Assembly (NCBI RefSeq): GCF_031450785.1
Contig: NZ_JARTWB010000002.1
Span: 2,294,001 to 2,358,000, forward strand
DNA: 64,000 nt
Direction of reading: 5' to 3'
Source: Caballeronia sp. LZ062
GTDB lineage: Bacteria > Pseudomonadota > Gammaproteobacteria > Burkholderiales > Burkholderiaceae
Positions 1-8,273 of the stretch are shown here, one piece after another; position 1 is the first letter of the stretch, and each line of letters opens with the position of its first letter. The translations under genes were made by a program, and so were the position numbers. The notes under the pieces were generated by a model. That model saw only the letters and a program-made list of their open reading frames with translations, searched no databases and was not told the origin of the DNA.

Positions 1-212
1 CGCGCGACGGTATCGGCCGCGTCGCCGCCTTCCATGATGTCGCGCCCGCCGCCGCCGTGCACGTGCAGGTCGATGAAGCCCGGCAGGATGTACGGCGCGT
101 CGTTGGCCGACGGATCGGCGATGTGGCCTTCGAGCGCCGTCACGCGACCGTTTTCGAAACGAACGGTGCCGTGAATCCAGCCGTCGTTCGTCAGTATGTT
201 TCCTTTCAGCAT
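1..212 (-). CDS. nagA: N-acetylglucosamine-6-phosphate deacetylase, N-terminal part (cut by window edge)
   Basis: About 70 N-terminal residues of an amidohydrolase are visible; the rest lies beyond the left edge. It begins MLKGNILTNDGW and reaches the family signature PGFIDLHVHGGGG near residue 50, which holds the first metal-binding HxH of the NagA/dihydroorotase fold. NagA removes the acetyl group of GlcNAc-6-P to give glucosamine-6-P in the cytoplasm. It follows a GntR/UTRA regulator on the same strand, the usual nagR-nagA order. The start at 212 matches the family N-terminus, but its ribosome site is weak. An in-frame ATG at 302 would add 30 residues with no family resemblance. Confidence 0.85.
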   Translation of the reverse strand, partial: MLKGNILTNDGWIHGTVRFENGRVTALEGHIADPSANDAPYILPGFIDLHVHGGGGRDIMEGGDAADTVA

Positions 213-378
213 GAAGTTCTCTGGAAATACGCAGTGCGTAGTGAGGTTCAGGTGCGGTTCGCGCCGCGTTGCGAGCACGCGGGTCCGCGCCAATGCTTCC
301 ATGCGCAGCCGGCGAACGGCTTCTTTTGGTCCTCTCGTTCTCTTTCTTGCTCTCTTCTTTCGATGCGTGGCTCGGCCT

Positions 379-1113
379 TCATCGATGCAACTCCGCAACG
401 AAGTCGTAGTAGTCGTCGCGGCAATACGTATCCGTCAATTCAATTGCGCGCTGATCCGCCGCATAGCCGATGCGCGTGATCACGAGCAACGCGGCTCCGG
501 GTGCCACGCCCATCATGCGCGCGACTTCCGCGCCTGCGTTCACCGCGCGGAAGTGCTGCAACGCGCGCACGACCGCCTGACCGCGCTCCTCCAGATACCG
601 GTAGAGCGACGCGCCGATCACGAGCGGGTCCGGCACCAGCCAGGCGGGCAGCGTGGAATGCTCGACCGCCATCACGATGCCGTCCGCCCGCCGCAATCTT
701 CTGAGACTCGCCACCGCCGCGCCGGGCGACAAACCGAGACGCACGGTTTCATCGCGATTGGCCGTGCGCAGGCCGCGCCCGAGCCAGACCGAATCCGGCG
801 CGAAGCCGCGTTGTTCCATCTTTCGGGTAAAACCGGTGAGCCTGGACAACGGATCCTCGACGCGCGGCGTGATGAAACTGCCCGTGCCGCGCACGCGCCT
901 GATGAGCCCCTGCTCGACCAGCAACGCAATTGCCTTGCGCGCCGTGATGCGCGATACCCCGACGCCCTCGGACAACGTCCGCTCTGACGGCAGCGCCTCG
1001 CCGGCCGACCACGCGCCAGCGTGAATGGCCGAAGCAAGACGCGCGGCCAGCTGGAGATACAGCGGCGTGTCGCTGTCACCGTCGGGCGTCAGATCTTTCC
1101 AAGTTCGTCTCAC
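379..1113 (-). CDS. GntR-family regulator with UTRA effector domain (NagR/HutC type)
   Basis: A 244-residue repressor. An N-terminal winged helix (about 17-85) contains the GntR core with SERTLSEGVGVSRITARKAI followed by the wing RRVRGTGSFI. A C-terminal UTRA ligand-binding domain (about 100-240) ends in ELTDTYCRDDYYDFVAE. The start is GTG, preceded by GAGG at seven bases. Since nagA follows directly, it probably senses GlcNAc-6-P or GlcN-6-P and controls the amino-sugar operon. That role is inferred from context; the family assignment is firm. A near-consensus sigma-70 promoter with TGGTAT-type repeats lies just upstream. Confidence 0.9.
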   Translation of the reverse strand: MRRTWKDLTPDGDSDTPLYLQLAARLASAIHAGAWSAGEALPSERTLSEGVGVSRITARKAIALLVEQGLIRRVRGTGSFITPRVEDPLSRLTGFTRKMEQRGFAPDSVWLGRGLRTANRDETVRLGLSPGAAVASLRRLRRADGIVMAVEHSTLPAWLVPDPLVIGASLYRYLEERGQAVVRALQHFRAVNAGAEVARMMGVAPGAALLVITRIGYAADQRAIELTDTYCRDDYYDFVAELHR

Positions 1114-1145
1114 GAAACGACCTCACGACGCCTTAGGTGGAGCCC

Positions 1146-1173
1146 ATTATATAACCAACATAATACCAGTCAA
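1146..1173 (-). promoter_or_regulatory. sigma-70 promoter and likely operator of the gntR-nagA operon
   Basis: On the minus strand the -35 TTGACT (1168-1173) and a perfect -10 TATAAT (1146-1151) are separated by 16 bases. Between them lie two direct copies of TGGTATTAT/TGGTTATAT, which would place a repressor on the promoter. Autoregulation by the GntR protein is inferred. Confidence 0.7.
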
Positions 1174-1352
1174 CGCGAGCAGAACTATCCATGACCGATG
1201 GCAGTTTCTGTCCGTAATCAATAAGTTACAACCTGTTTAGACGGTGACTTCACAACATCATCGCTATCGGGACTTACCCGCATAGCCACCGCGATGAGAC
1301 CAATCAATACCCGCTGCCGGGAATCCGTAAAAATTCGGGCATTTTCGTATTC

Positions 1353-1364
1353 GCACGATCGTGC
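1353..1364. repeat. perfect 12-bp palindrome upstream of the MarR-GNAT gene
   Basis: GCACGATCGTGC reads the same on both strands, 82 bases upstream of the MarR-GNAT start. It lies in the 332-base gap between the divergent gntR and MarR-GNAT genes. Apart from the gntR promoter and the inverted repeat at 1386 I see nothing else in that gap. It may be a second operator; no factor can be assigned. Confidence 0.4.
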
Positions 1365-1385
1365 TTTCTTTGGCACAATGCGCCA

Positions 1386-1406
1386 TTAGTTCGGAATCGC
1401 AACTAA
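1386..1406. promoter_or_regulatory. MarR-type operator candidate (TTAGTT-N9-AACTAA)
   Basis: The six-base arms TTAGTT and AACTAA form a perfect inverted repeat about 40 bases before the start of the MarR-GNAT gene. AT-rich TAGTT/AACTA half sites are typical of MarR-family operators. Autoregulation is inferred. Confidence 0.55.
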
Positions 1407-1445
1407 ATCAAATAGAACCACATATCTTGAGAGAGCAAAGGCACA

Positions 1446-2372
1446 ATGGGATGCTTTGATCCGAGTCGGGCTGTCGAGGCCGTGCGGCGCTTCAACCGCT
1501 TTTACGCGCGCCACGCGGGCGCTTTTCACGAGCGCCTTCACAGAAGCCACTTCTCATTGACGGAAGTCCGCATTCTTCACGAGCTCGCGCACGAACGCGC
1601 GCACACCGCCGCAGACCTCGCGCGCAACCTTGGGCTGGACACGGGTTATCTCAGCCGGCTCATCACCAACTTCCAGAAGCTCGGTCTGGTCGTGCGGCGC
1701 AAGAACGAATCCGACGGGCGCGCGCATCTGTTGACCATGACGCCCGAGGCAAAAGCCAAGGTCGACGAACTCGATCTTCATGTCTCCACGGAGACCGCGT
1801 CGCTGCTGCATATGCTGGCGCCGGGCGAGATCGAGCAGTTGTCGCTGGCGATGGCGGACATCGAGCGCCTTCTATCGCCACCTTCACAGCATGTCGCCAC
1901 GCGGCTGCGCAGCCCGCGCTGCGGCGACTTCGGCTGGATGATCGAGCGCCACGCGCACCTCGACGTTTCCGACCGCGCGAGCCTTGCCTACGAAGCGCAC
2001 GCGGCAAAGGTCGTGTCGCGCTTTCTCGGCGCAATGCAGCGGGACACGCCGCGCATCGCGTGCTGGGTGGCAGAGCAGGAGGGCGACGCGCGCGTCGGCG
2101 CTGCGCTGCTGACCGCCGCGTCCGAGGGGCAGGCGTGCATCGAATTGTTGTTCGTCGAGCCGGGCGCACGCCGCCGCGGTCTCGGAGAGCAACTCGTCGC
2201 CGCGTGCACGAACTTCGCGCAGGGCGCGGGCTATGCGAGCGTCGTGTGCAGGCTGGATCAAGCGCGGGAAGATCTATGCAGCCTCTTCATGCGCACGGGT
2301 TTCAAGGCTCACCAGGGCGACGATGCAAGCCTCGTCTGGGAGCGCGAGTTGCGCCGCATCTACGCCGACTGA
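1446..2372 (+). CDS. MarR-type winged helix fused to a GNAT acetyltransferase
   Basis: A 308-residue two-domain protein. Residues about 10-145 are a MarR winged helix, with AADLARNLGLDTGYLSRLI as recognition region and RRKNESDGRAHLLTMT as wing. Residues about 160-308 are a GNAT domain with the acetyl-CoA loop ARRRGLG (about 241-247) and a C-terminal FMRTGF strand. The family is known in Proteobacteria and Actinobacteria as a bifunctional regulator/N-acetyltransferase; the acceptor is unknown. The start ATG has AAAGG upstream. It stands alone, divergent from gntR, with a palindromic operator candidate in its promoter, so it is probably autoregulated. Acetyl-CoA binding might tune DNA binding, but that is speculation. 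Confidence 0.88.
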   Translation: MGCFDPSRAVEAVRRFNRFYARHAGAFHERLHRSHFSLTEVRILHELAHERAHTAADLARNLGLDTGYLSRLITNFQKLGLVVRRKNESDGRAHLLTMTPEAKAKVDELDLHVSTETASLLHMLAPGEIEQLSLAMADIERLLSPPSQHVATRLRSPRCGDFGWMIERHAHLDVSDRASLAYEAHAAKVVSRFLGAMQRDTPRIACWVAEQEGDARVGAALLTAASEGQACIELLFVEPGARRRGLGEQLVAACTNFAQGAGYASVVCRLDQAREDLCSLFMRTGFKAHQGDDASLVWERELRRIYAD

Positions 2373-2373
2373 G

Positions 2374-2406
2374 CAAAAAAAACGGCGTCCGCAGTGGACG
2401 CCGTTT
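2374..2406 (-). terminator. intrinsic terminator downstream of metQ
   Basis: Perfect 11-bp stem: AAACGGCGTCC (2380-2390) pairs with GGACGCCGTTT (2396-2406) around a GCAGT loop. Read on the minus strand it is followed by eight U. It also sits just after the MarR-GNAT stop, where it may act with a short U run. Confidence 0.85.
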
Positions 2407-2427
2407 CCGCGCTTGTCTTCCCGCCGC

Positions 2428-3240
2428 TCAGAACGACGGCACGACCGAACCCTTGAACTCACTCTTCAGGAACTGCCGCACGTCCTCGGACTGATACGCG
2501 GCGACCAGCTTCTTCACCCACGGCTGATCCTTGTCCTTCGCCCGCACCGCGATCAGATTCGCGTAGGGGCTATGCACGTCTTCCAACGCGATCGCATCTT
2601 TCGTCGGCTGCAGGCCGGCAGCGAGCGCGAAGTTCGTGTTGATGGCGGCGGCATCGACATCCGCAAGCGTGCGCGGCAGTTGCGCCGCGTCGAGTTCGAC
2701 CAGCTTGATCTTCTTCGGATCGTCCGCGACGTCGAGCGCAGTCGCGTTGTTGCCGTTCGCGCCCGCGCCTGCCTTCAGCTTGATCACACCTTGCGACTGA
2801 AGAAGCAGCAGCGCACGATTCTCGTTCGACGGATCGTTCGGCACCGCGACTTTCGCGCCTTGCGGCAAGTCCTTCAGCGACTTCAGCTTCTTCGAATACA
2901 TGCCAAGCGGCGAAATGTAGGTGAGGCCCGCGCTCACGATCTTGTAGCCACGCTGCTTGATCTGGCTGTCCAGATACGGCTGATGCTGGAAGCTGTTCGC
3001 ATCGAGATCGCCGGCGTCGAGTGCGGCATTCGGCTGCACGTAGTCGTTGAACTCAATCACCTTCACGTTGAGTCCGTCGCGCTTGGCAACCTTCTGCACG
3101 ACTTGCCAAATCTGGGCGTCGGGGCCGCTGATGGTGCCGACCTTGATGACTTTGTCGTCGGCGTGTGCCGAGAAACTCGCGATGAACGCGGCCGACGCCA
3201 CGACGGCCGCGAGGGCTTTGAGCATATTTCTGCGCTGCAT
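2428..3240 (-). CDS. metQ: MetQ/NlpA-family methionine ABC transporter substrate-binding protein
   Basis: A 270-residue NlpA-family binding protein with the family pattern KVGTISGPDAQIWQVVQKVAK near the mature N-terminus. It should deliver D/L-methionine to a MetNI permease. I set the start at MQRRNMLK because GGAAG lies just upstream and a signal peptide follows (AAVVASAAFIASFSAHA). The reading frame is open further upstream but codes nothing family-like. The signal peptide lacks a lipobox cysteine, so the protein is predicted to be soluble in the periplasm, unlike E. coli MetQ. No metN or metI lies in the window. The gene is a single unit closed by its own terminator. The substrate could be another hydrophobic amino acid. 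Confidence 0.88.
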   Translation of the reverse strand: MQRRNMLKALAAVVASAAFIASFSAHADDKVIKVGTISGPDAQIWQVVQKVAKRDGLNVKVIEFNDYVQPNAALDAGDLDANSFQHQPYLDSQIKQRGYKIVSAGLTYISPLGMYSKKLKSLKDLPQGAKVAVPNDPSNENRALLLLQSQGVIKLKAGAGANGNNATALDVADDPKKIKLVELDAAQLPRTLADVDAAAINTNFALAAGLQPTKDAIALEDVHSPYANLIAVRAKDKDQPWVKKLVAAYQSEDVRQFLKSEFKGSVVPSF

Positions 3241-3427
3241 GGTCTTCCTGTTTCGAATGCAAATGACTGCGGGATAACGTGTTACGGCTCCGGCCCGAGC
3301 GTCCCACCGGAGTGCTGCATGTTCGCACAGCGTTGGTGCGGGCGGAAATACACAAGCCTCATGTGAATATCCGCCGCGCCGCCCGCTTAGAATCAGGGTT
3401 GCGATCCACTTCCGGACGGCGACACAA

Positions 3428-3724
3428 ATGTATGTGATCAATCTGCGTTACACCGGCGCGCTCGCCGAAATCGACGATGCTCTCGAAGAACACCGCCTTT
3501 TTCTCGAACGCTATTTCGCGGCGGGCGTATTCGTGATGGCCGGGCCGAAGGTGCCGCGCGACGGCGGCCTGATCATCGCGTCGGGCATCGATCGCGCAAG
3601 GCTCGACGAGATCGTCGCGGAAGACCCGTTTGCCCGGCAGCAACTCGCGCATTACGAGATCACCGAATTCAAGGCAACGCGTCTTGCGCCGGGGCTGAAC
3701 CTGCCGCAACCGTCGACGCCATAA
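3428..3724 (+). CDS. YciI-family protein
   Basis: A 98-residue cytoplasmic protein of the YciI/YCII fold. Visible features are the N-terminal strand MYVINLRYTG, a central HRLFLERYFAAG segment and GPKVPRDGGLIIASG. These small ferredoxin-like alpha+beta proteins include muconolactone-isomerase-like enzymes and proteins of unknown role, so no reaction can be assigned. It is divergent from metQ. A possible -10 TAGAAT lies at 3388-3393. Its 3' end faces the sco gene across a short bidirectional terminator. Confidence 0.85.
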   Translation: MYVINLRYTGALAEIDDALEEHRLFLERYFAAGVFVMAGPKVPRDGGLIIASGIDRARLDEIVAEDPFARQQLAHYEITEFKATRLAPGLNLPQPSTP

Positions 3725-3729
3725 CGCAA

Positions 3730-3749
3730 AAGCGGCCCGCAGGCCGCTT
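3730..3749. terminator. bidirectional hairpin between yciI-like gene and sco
   Basis: AAGCGGCC and GGCCGCTT form a perfect 8-bp stem around CGCA, placed exactly between two convergent stop codons. U runs are short on both sides, so efficiency is uncertain. Confidence 0.6.
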
Positions 3750-3756
3750 CTCACGT

Positions 3757-4347
3757 TCAGTCGATCAGCAACTTCAGATCGTGGACCCACGGTTCGACGC
3801 CTTGTCCGTCGCGGGCAAAAAGCCGCAGCTTGCCGTCCTTGTCGAAAACGTAGCTCGCGGCGGTGTGATCCATCGTGTAGTCGCCGGGCGTCTTGCCCGC
3901 CGCTCTCGCGTAATACACGCGGAAGTCCTTCGCGACTTTCTGAAGCTCGGCGTCGTTAGCCGGACGCAATCCGATGTACGTCGGGTTGAACGCGGTCACA
4001 TACTGGCCCAGCAGACTCGGCGTGTCACGCGCGGGATCGACGGTGACCATGAGCACCTGCACGTCCTTCGCCTTATCGCCAAGTTGCTGCATGGCCTGCG
4101 AAAGTTCGGCGAGCGTCGTCGGGCAAACGTCCGGGCAATGCGTATAGCCGAAGAACAGCACGACCGCTTTGCCCTTGAAGTCTGCGAGGGTGCGCGTTTT
4201 GCCGGCCGTATCCGGCAACGAAAAGTCGCTGCCGAATTGCTTGTTGCCGGTAATGTCCAGATTCTTGAAATCCGGCGCTTTCTCGCACGCGCACAGCGCG
4301 ACCGCGCAAAGCAGCAGCGCGAGCAACCGACGAACGATGCACCTCAT
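3757..4347 (-). CDS. SCO1/SenC-family copper chaperone for cytochrome oxidase
   Basis: A 196-residue thioredoxin-fold protein. The Sco copper site is complete: CPDVC (C71, C75) and the distal histidine in TMDHTAAS (H161). The N-terminus [14 protein letters not shown] looks like a lipoprotein or anchored signal, so it should face the periplasm. Sco proteins insert copper into the CuA site of subunit II. The chosen ATG overlaps the ctaB stop codon (ATGA), indicating translational coupling; an upstream in-frame start would lie inside ctaB. It is the last gene of the surf1-ctaA-ctaB-sco run. Confidence 0.92.
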   Translation of the reverse strand: MRCIVRRLLALLLCAVALCACEKAPDFKNLDITGNKQFGSDFSLPDTAGKTRTLADFKGKAVVLFFGYTHCPDVCPTTLAELSQAMQQLGDKAKDVQVLMVTVDPARDTPSLLGQYVTAFNPTYIGLRPANDAELQKVAKDFRVYYARAAGKTPGDYTMDHTAASYVFDKDGKLRLFARDGQGVEPWVHDLKLLID

Positions 4348-5255
4348 GCGCCGATCACCGTGCGAACGTAGTGATCGACGAGCAGCGCGCCGAACAGCAG
4401 CGACAGATAAACGATCGAATAGCGGAAAGTCCTGCGCGCGAGCGCGTCCGAGTATTCGCGATACAGCTTCCACGTATAGCCGAGAAACACCGCGCCCAGC
4501 GCAATGGCGCTCAGCAGATACACCACGCCGCTCATGCCGGAGACGAACGGCATCAACGTGACGGCAAACAGCACGATGGTGTAGAGGAAAATGTTCAGCA
4601 GCGTGTACTTTTCGCCATGCGTGACGGGCAGCATCGGCAGGCCGGCGTTCTCGTAGTCCTTACGCCGATACAGCGCGAGCGCCCAGAAATGCGGCGGCGT
4701 CCAGACGAAGATGATGAGCACCAGGATCCACGCGTCGCCGGGCACTGCGCCGGTGACGGCGGCCCAGCCGAGCGCGGGCGGCATGGCGCCGGACGCGCCG
4801 CCGATCACGATATTCTGCGGCGTGTACGGCTTCAGCAACAGCGTGTAAATGACCGCGTAGCCCACGAAGGTGGCAACCGTCAGCCACATGGTGAGCGGAT
4901 TGGTGAAGCGGTACAGCGTCCACATGCCGATGCCGCCGAGCGCCGCCGAAAACATCAGAATCTGCACGCTCGTGATTTGCCCGCGCGCCGAGGGACGCCA
5001 TGCGGTGCGGCGCATCTTGGCGTCCACTTTCTGCTCGACGAGGCAGTTGATGGCGAACGCCGCGCCCGCCAGCAGCCAGATGCCGACGGCGCCGCCGAGC
5101 AGCTTCGTCCACGGAACCATGCCGGGCGTCGATAAAAACATGCCGATGACGGCGCAGAAAACGGCAAGCTGGGTGACGCGCGGCTTCGTCAGCGCGATGT
5201 ATTGCGAGACGCGGCTACCAAGGGGGGAGTTGAGTGTCGTGCTATCCATGGGCAT
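4344..5255 (-). CDS. ctaB: protoheme IX farnesyltransferase (heme O synthase)
   Basis: A 303-residue UbiA-family membrane prenyltransferase that adds a farnesyl group to heme b to give heme O, the precursor of heme A. The substrate-binding motif is N-x7[17 protein letters not shown], where E replaces the first D of the usual NxxxDxxxD. The second loop [16 protein letters not shown] is also present. Eight to nine hydrophobic segments fit an integral inner-membrane protein. There is a second in-frame ATG two codons in. ctaA ends six bases upstream and sco overlaps its stop, so the three are an operon. Confidence 0.95.
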   Translation of the reverse strand: MPMDSTTLNSPLGSRVSQYIALTKPRVTQLAVFCAVIGMFLSTPGMVPWTKLLGGAVGIWLLAGAAFAINCLVEQKVDAKMRRTAWRPSARGQITSVQILMFSAALGGIGMWTLYRFTNPLTMWLTVATFVGYAVIYTLLLKPYTPQNIVIGGASGAMPPALGWAAVTGAVPGDAWILVLIIFVWTPPHFWALALYRRKDYENAGLPMLPVTHGEKYTLLNIFLYTIVLFAVTLMPFVSGMSGVVYLLSAIALGAVFLGYTWKLYREYSDALARRTFRYSIVYLSLLFGALLVDHYVRTVIGA

Positions 5256-5261
5256 GAGCCA

Positions 5262-6374
5262 TCACGCTGAAACGACGTCGCGTGCGGGAAGCGCGGCGCG
5301 GCCGGGACGGCTGGAAGAGATTCGAAAGTTTAGCATGACGAGCAGGAGCAGCAGGACGGCTGCCCCGCCGTTATGGGCGACGGCAACCGGCAGCGGCCAT
5401 TGCAGCACGATGTTCGACATGCCGGTCAGAAACTGAATAACGATGACCGCCAAGACGCCGTTCGCCGGCTTGCGCAGCGACTCGAAGCGGCGCAACTTCG
5501 TGGCAAGCCACAGCAGATACAGCACGACGACGACCGCGAACGTGCGATGCGTCCAGTGGATCGCGACGAGCGCGTCCTGCGAGATCATGTCGCCGTCGCC
5601 GGTCATGCCGAGCGCGCGCCACAGGTGAAAGCCGTGTTCGAAGTTCATCGGCGGAATCCATTGGCCGTTGCAGAGCGGAAAGTCGGTGCAGGCCAGCACA
5701 GCATAGTTCGTGCTCACCCATCCGCCGAGCGCAATTTGCACCACGAGCAGCGCGAGCCCGAAGAGCGCGGCCGGCATCCAGCGCGCAGCGGCGGAATCGA
5801 GCGACGGAATCGGCGTCTGGCGCGCCGCGAGCCAGCCGAGCGCGCCGAGCAGCGCGAGTCCGAGCAGCAGATGCGTCGTGACGATCACCGGTTGCAGCTT
5901 CAACGTGACGGTCCACGCGCCGAACGCGCCTTGCACGCAAATCAGCAGCAGGATGCCGGTCGGCCACCACGGCGACACGTGCAGCGCACGACGCTTGATG
6001 CGCGCCGTCCACGCGATGACGACCTGCGCGATGATCAGCACGCCGATCGCCATCGCGAAATAGCGGTGCAGCATTTCGATCCACGCCTTGACCATGCTGA
6101 CGGGACCGGTGGGCATTGCCTGGAACGCGGCGGCAATCTGCGCGTGCGCGATGAACGGCGACGACGTGCCGTAGCAGCCCGGCCAGTCGGGACAGCCGAG
6201 ACCGGAATCGGTCAGGCGCGTGAAGCCGCCGAACATGATCAGATCGAGCGTCAGAAACGTGGTCAGCCAGACGAGCTTGCGGAACTTGTTGTCATCTGCT
6301 TTCACCCAGACGAAAGACAGCGGCAGCAGCGCGATGCACAAGCCGATCAATCCCAATTGCAGTACGTAACTCAT
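5262..6374 (-). CDS. ctaA: heme A synthase (COX15/CtaA family)
   Basis: A 370-residue membrane protein with eight predicted transmembrane helices. Family landmarks are GGFTRLTDSGLGCPDWPGCYG near residue 50, IEMLHRYFA, a central TTHLLLGL, STNYAVLACTDFPLCNG, and IHWTHRTFA, with the conserved heme-ligand histidines. It oxidises the heme O methyl group to the formyl of heme A, downstream of CtaB. The start ATG opens directly into a hydrophobic helix. It lies between a Sco-like membrane protein and ctaB in the oxidase-assembly operon. Confidence 0.95.
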   Translation of the reverse strand: MSYVLQLGLIGLCIALLPLSFVWVKADDNKFRKLVWLTTFLTLDLIMFGGFTRLTDSGLGCPDWPGCYGTSSPFIAHAQIAAAFQAMPTGPVSMVKAWIEMLHRYFAMAIGVLIIAQVVIAWTARIKRRALHVSPWWPTGILLLICVQGAFGAWTVTLKLQPVIVTTHLLLGLALLGALGWLAARQTPIPSLDSAAARWMPAALFGLALLVVQIALGGWVSTNYAVLACTDFPLCNGQWIPPMNFEHGFHLWRALGMTGDGDMISQDALVAIHWTHRTFAVVVVLYLLWLATKLRRFESLRKPANGVLAVIVIQFLTGMSNIVLQWPLPVAVAHNGGAAVLLLLLVMLNFRISSSRPGRAALPARDVVSA

Positions 6375-6395
6375 GTTCTACCTTCAACCCGCGTT

Positions 6396-7034
6396 TTAGC
6401 CGATCCGCGACCACTTCAGCAGCTTCGCCAGATCTGCGTTGATCTTCTTCGGATCGGGATTTTTCGGGAAGCGCATCATCAGATTGCCGTTCGGGTCCAC
6501 CAGATAAATGTGGTCCGTGACCTTCGTGCCGTCCGCGGCCGGCAGCCAGTCCGCGACAGCGCGCGGATCGGCAATCAACATGCGCGTGTCCGGCTGCGGA
6601 TATGCCGTCTTGATGACATCGGCAACAGGTTTGTCATCCGTGCGCAGCCAGACGTTCACCACGCGGTCGCGCTCGGCCGACTGCAGCACGCGAACCTGCC
6701 GCATGTAATAGAGGCGCGTGACGCATTGCTCGTCGCAGGCGCTGCTGTTGACGGTGATCATCAGCCATTTGCCTTCGAGTGACTTGAGCGGCATGGCCTG
6801 CCCTTTTTCGTCCGTGACGACGAATTGGGCCGGAATGGGCCGCTGCGGGTCGATCAGCGCGCCATAGCTCGACGTGCCGCCCGCCGGCTTGAACACGTAG
6901 TACATCAGGTACGAAGCGATGACGGGCGCCGCGCAAACGAGCGCGAGCAGCACGAGCATCCAGCGCCCGCTGAGCCACGATCCTCTCGGGGTCGTGCGGG
7001 GTTTGTCGGCGGTCGTGGAACGTTGAGATGGCAT
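6396..7034 (-). CDS. Sco-like single-pass thioredoxin-fold membrane protein
   Basis: A 212-residue protein: basic N-terminus, one transmembrane helix (about 24-46), then a periplasmic thioredoxin-like domain with a CDEQC motif (C100, C104). That is the CxxxC spacing of Sco proteins, but the usual proline after the second cysteine is missing. A candidate histidine is in KVTDHIYLVDPNG near the C-terminus. Position between surf1 and ctaA, always kept in this cluster in the group, suggests a redox or copper role in oxidase assembly. The chemistry is not demonstrated. I chose ATG 7034 over an in-frame TTG at 7040; neither has a strong ribosome site. Confidence 0.82.
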   Translation of the reverse strand: MPSQRSTTADKPRTTPRGSWLSGRWMLVLLALVCAAPVIASYLMYYVFKPAGGTSSYGALIDPQRPIPAQFVVTDEKGQAMPLKSLEGKWLMITVNSSACDEQCVTRLYYMRQVRVLQSAERDRVVNVWLRTDDKPVADVIKTAYPQPDTRMLIADPRAVADWLPAADGTKVTDHIYLVDPNGNLMMRFPKNPDPKKINADLAKLLKWSRIG

Positions 7035-7056
7035 CGGCAATTGGGTCAGAGTTGGG

Positions 7057-7806
7057 TCACGCGTGGTCCGCGGCTTCGTCGTCGGGGCCGTCTACGAGAC
7101 GCGAGTCGTCTTTCTTCGCGGCGCGGCGGGCGGCGTACAAGCCAAAGCCCACGGCGGCGGCGGCCATGCCCCACCACTGGAGCATGTAGCCGTAGTTGCG
7201 CTCGACGCCCGTCGTCGGTGCGGGCCAGTCGCGCACGAGCCGGTCGTGCGTGTCGTTGGTCTGCTGAATCACGAACGGCTGAAACGCGAGTCCGGTTTCA
7301 GCGGCGTAGGCCGGAATGCTCAGATTCTGGCGAATCTGCTGGTGCCCAGCCGACCCGCCCGTGCCCAGCTCGAACGCCTGCGACGGATTGGCGCGCGCAA
7401 TGCCTTCCACTTCGACGACGCTCTTCGGCGTCTCGTATGGCTCGATGCCCGTCCGGTCCGCGAGATTGCGCGGCAGCCATCCGCGATTGACAAGCACGTA
7501 GCCGCCGCCCTCGAGTTTAAGCGGCATCACCACATAAAAGCCCGGCTGGTCGTTATACGGACGATTATCGAGATAGACGACGCGCTCCGGCATGAACTCG
7601 CCGCGCGCCTTCACGCGATGAAACTCGATGGACTTCAGCGGCATCGGATCGACGCCCACGCGCTGTGCCGGCGCATTTTCGAACGCCATGATGCGCGCGT
7701 TGAGCGCCTCTTTCTGATGCGCGCGGTCGCGCTGCCAGAAGCCGAGCCGCAACGTCACCGCCACGACGACCAGAATGAGAAGCGTGGGCCAAAAGCGGAT
7801 TTTCAT
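7057..7806 (-). CDS. SURF1-family cytochrome oxidase assembly factor
   Basis: A 249-residue protein with two transmembrane helices flanking a periplasmic domain. The N-terminal helix carries LGFWQRDRAHQKEAL and the C-terminal one NYGYMLQWWGMAAAAVGFGLY, both SURF1 signatures. The middle has VYLDNRPY and GYVLVNRGWLP. SURF1 assists heme A insertion into subunit I. The frame is open upstream, but ATG 7806 starts the membrane helix directly and matches the family. It is the first gene of the surf1-to-sco group, divergent from the small twin-membrane gene at 7938. Confidence 0.92.
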   Translation of the reverse strand: MKIRFWPTLLILVVVAVTLRLGFWQRDRAHQKEALNARIMAFENAPAQRVGVDPMPLKSIEFHRVKARGEFMPERVVYLDNRPYNDQPGFYVVMPLKLEGGGYVLVNRGWLPRNLADRTGIEPYETPKSVVEVEGIARANPSQAFELGTGGSAGHQQIRQNLSIPAYAAETGLAFQPFVIQQTNDTHDRLVRDWPAPTTGVERNYGYMLQWWGMAAAAVGFGLYAARRAAKKDDSRLVDGPDDEAADHA

Positions 7807-7937
7807 GACCGCAGCAGCCGCGTGAGGATGCTCGCCGGCGCACGGGGCGTTCCGTCGAGTGAGATAATGAGATGACTCTTTTCCATACTGCTCAATGCGT
7901 TGTCGGGCCAAGTTGAGCAACTTCGCCGGCAGGTTTC

Positions 7938-8147
7938 ATGCACATTATCGTCGCCATCGCTTTCATCCTCATTCTCGGCAGCCTCGGCTCGGCGCTGTAC
8001 TTCATGATGACCGACCGCGGCAAAACCAAGCGGATGGTGTGGTCGCTCGCCATGCGCGTCGGGCTGTCCATTTCGCTGTTCCTGTTCATCCTGTTCGCGC
8101 ACTGGATGGGCTGGATTCAATCCACAGGCATTCCCCTCGGACGATAA
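7938..8147 (+). CDS. twin transmembrane protein (DUF2909 family)
   Basis: A 69-residue protein made of two hydrophobic helices (about 2-24 and 40-60) joined by the basic turn DRGKTKRM. It matches the small DUF2909 family found beside oxidase genes in beta-proteobacteria; its function is unknown. It is the only gene on the plus strand inside the oxidase cluster and separates coxC from surf1. Its 3' end runs into the terminator of coxC, read from the other side. Confidence 0.82.
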   Translation: MHIIVAIAFILILGSLGSALYFMMTDRGKTKRMVWSLAMRVGLSISLFLFILFAHWMGWIQSTGIPLGR

Positions 8148-8201
8148 CCCGCCGCGAAGGTTCGCAAGAACGAGGCGTATTGTCGCGGCATCGCCCTGAA
8201 T

Positions 8202-8238
8202 CAAAACAAAACGCCGCCCTCGAACGTCAGGGCGGCGT
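8202..8238 (-). terminator. terminator of the coxB-to-coxC operon
   Basis: ACGCCGCCCT (8211-8220) and AGGGCGGCGT (8229-8238) form a perfect 10-bp stem. On the minus strand it is followed by UUUGUUUUG. It may also stop the convergent small gene. Confidence 0.85.
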
Positions 8239-8273
8239 GATTGCGCTGCGGGCGTGAAGCCCGCGCAACGCAG

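Noticed and set aside
213..378. nagA start at ATG 302
   Set aside because: The extra 30 residues do not resemble NagA N-termini and the nearest purine-rich site is over 20 bases away.
3241..3427. SAM or methionine riboswitch before metQ
   Set aside because: No conserved SAM-I or SAM-II core or fitting terminator could be seen in the 187-base gap.
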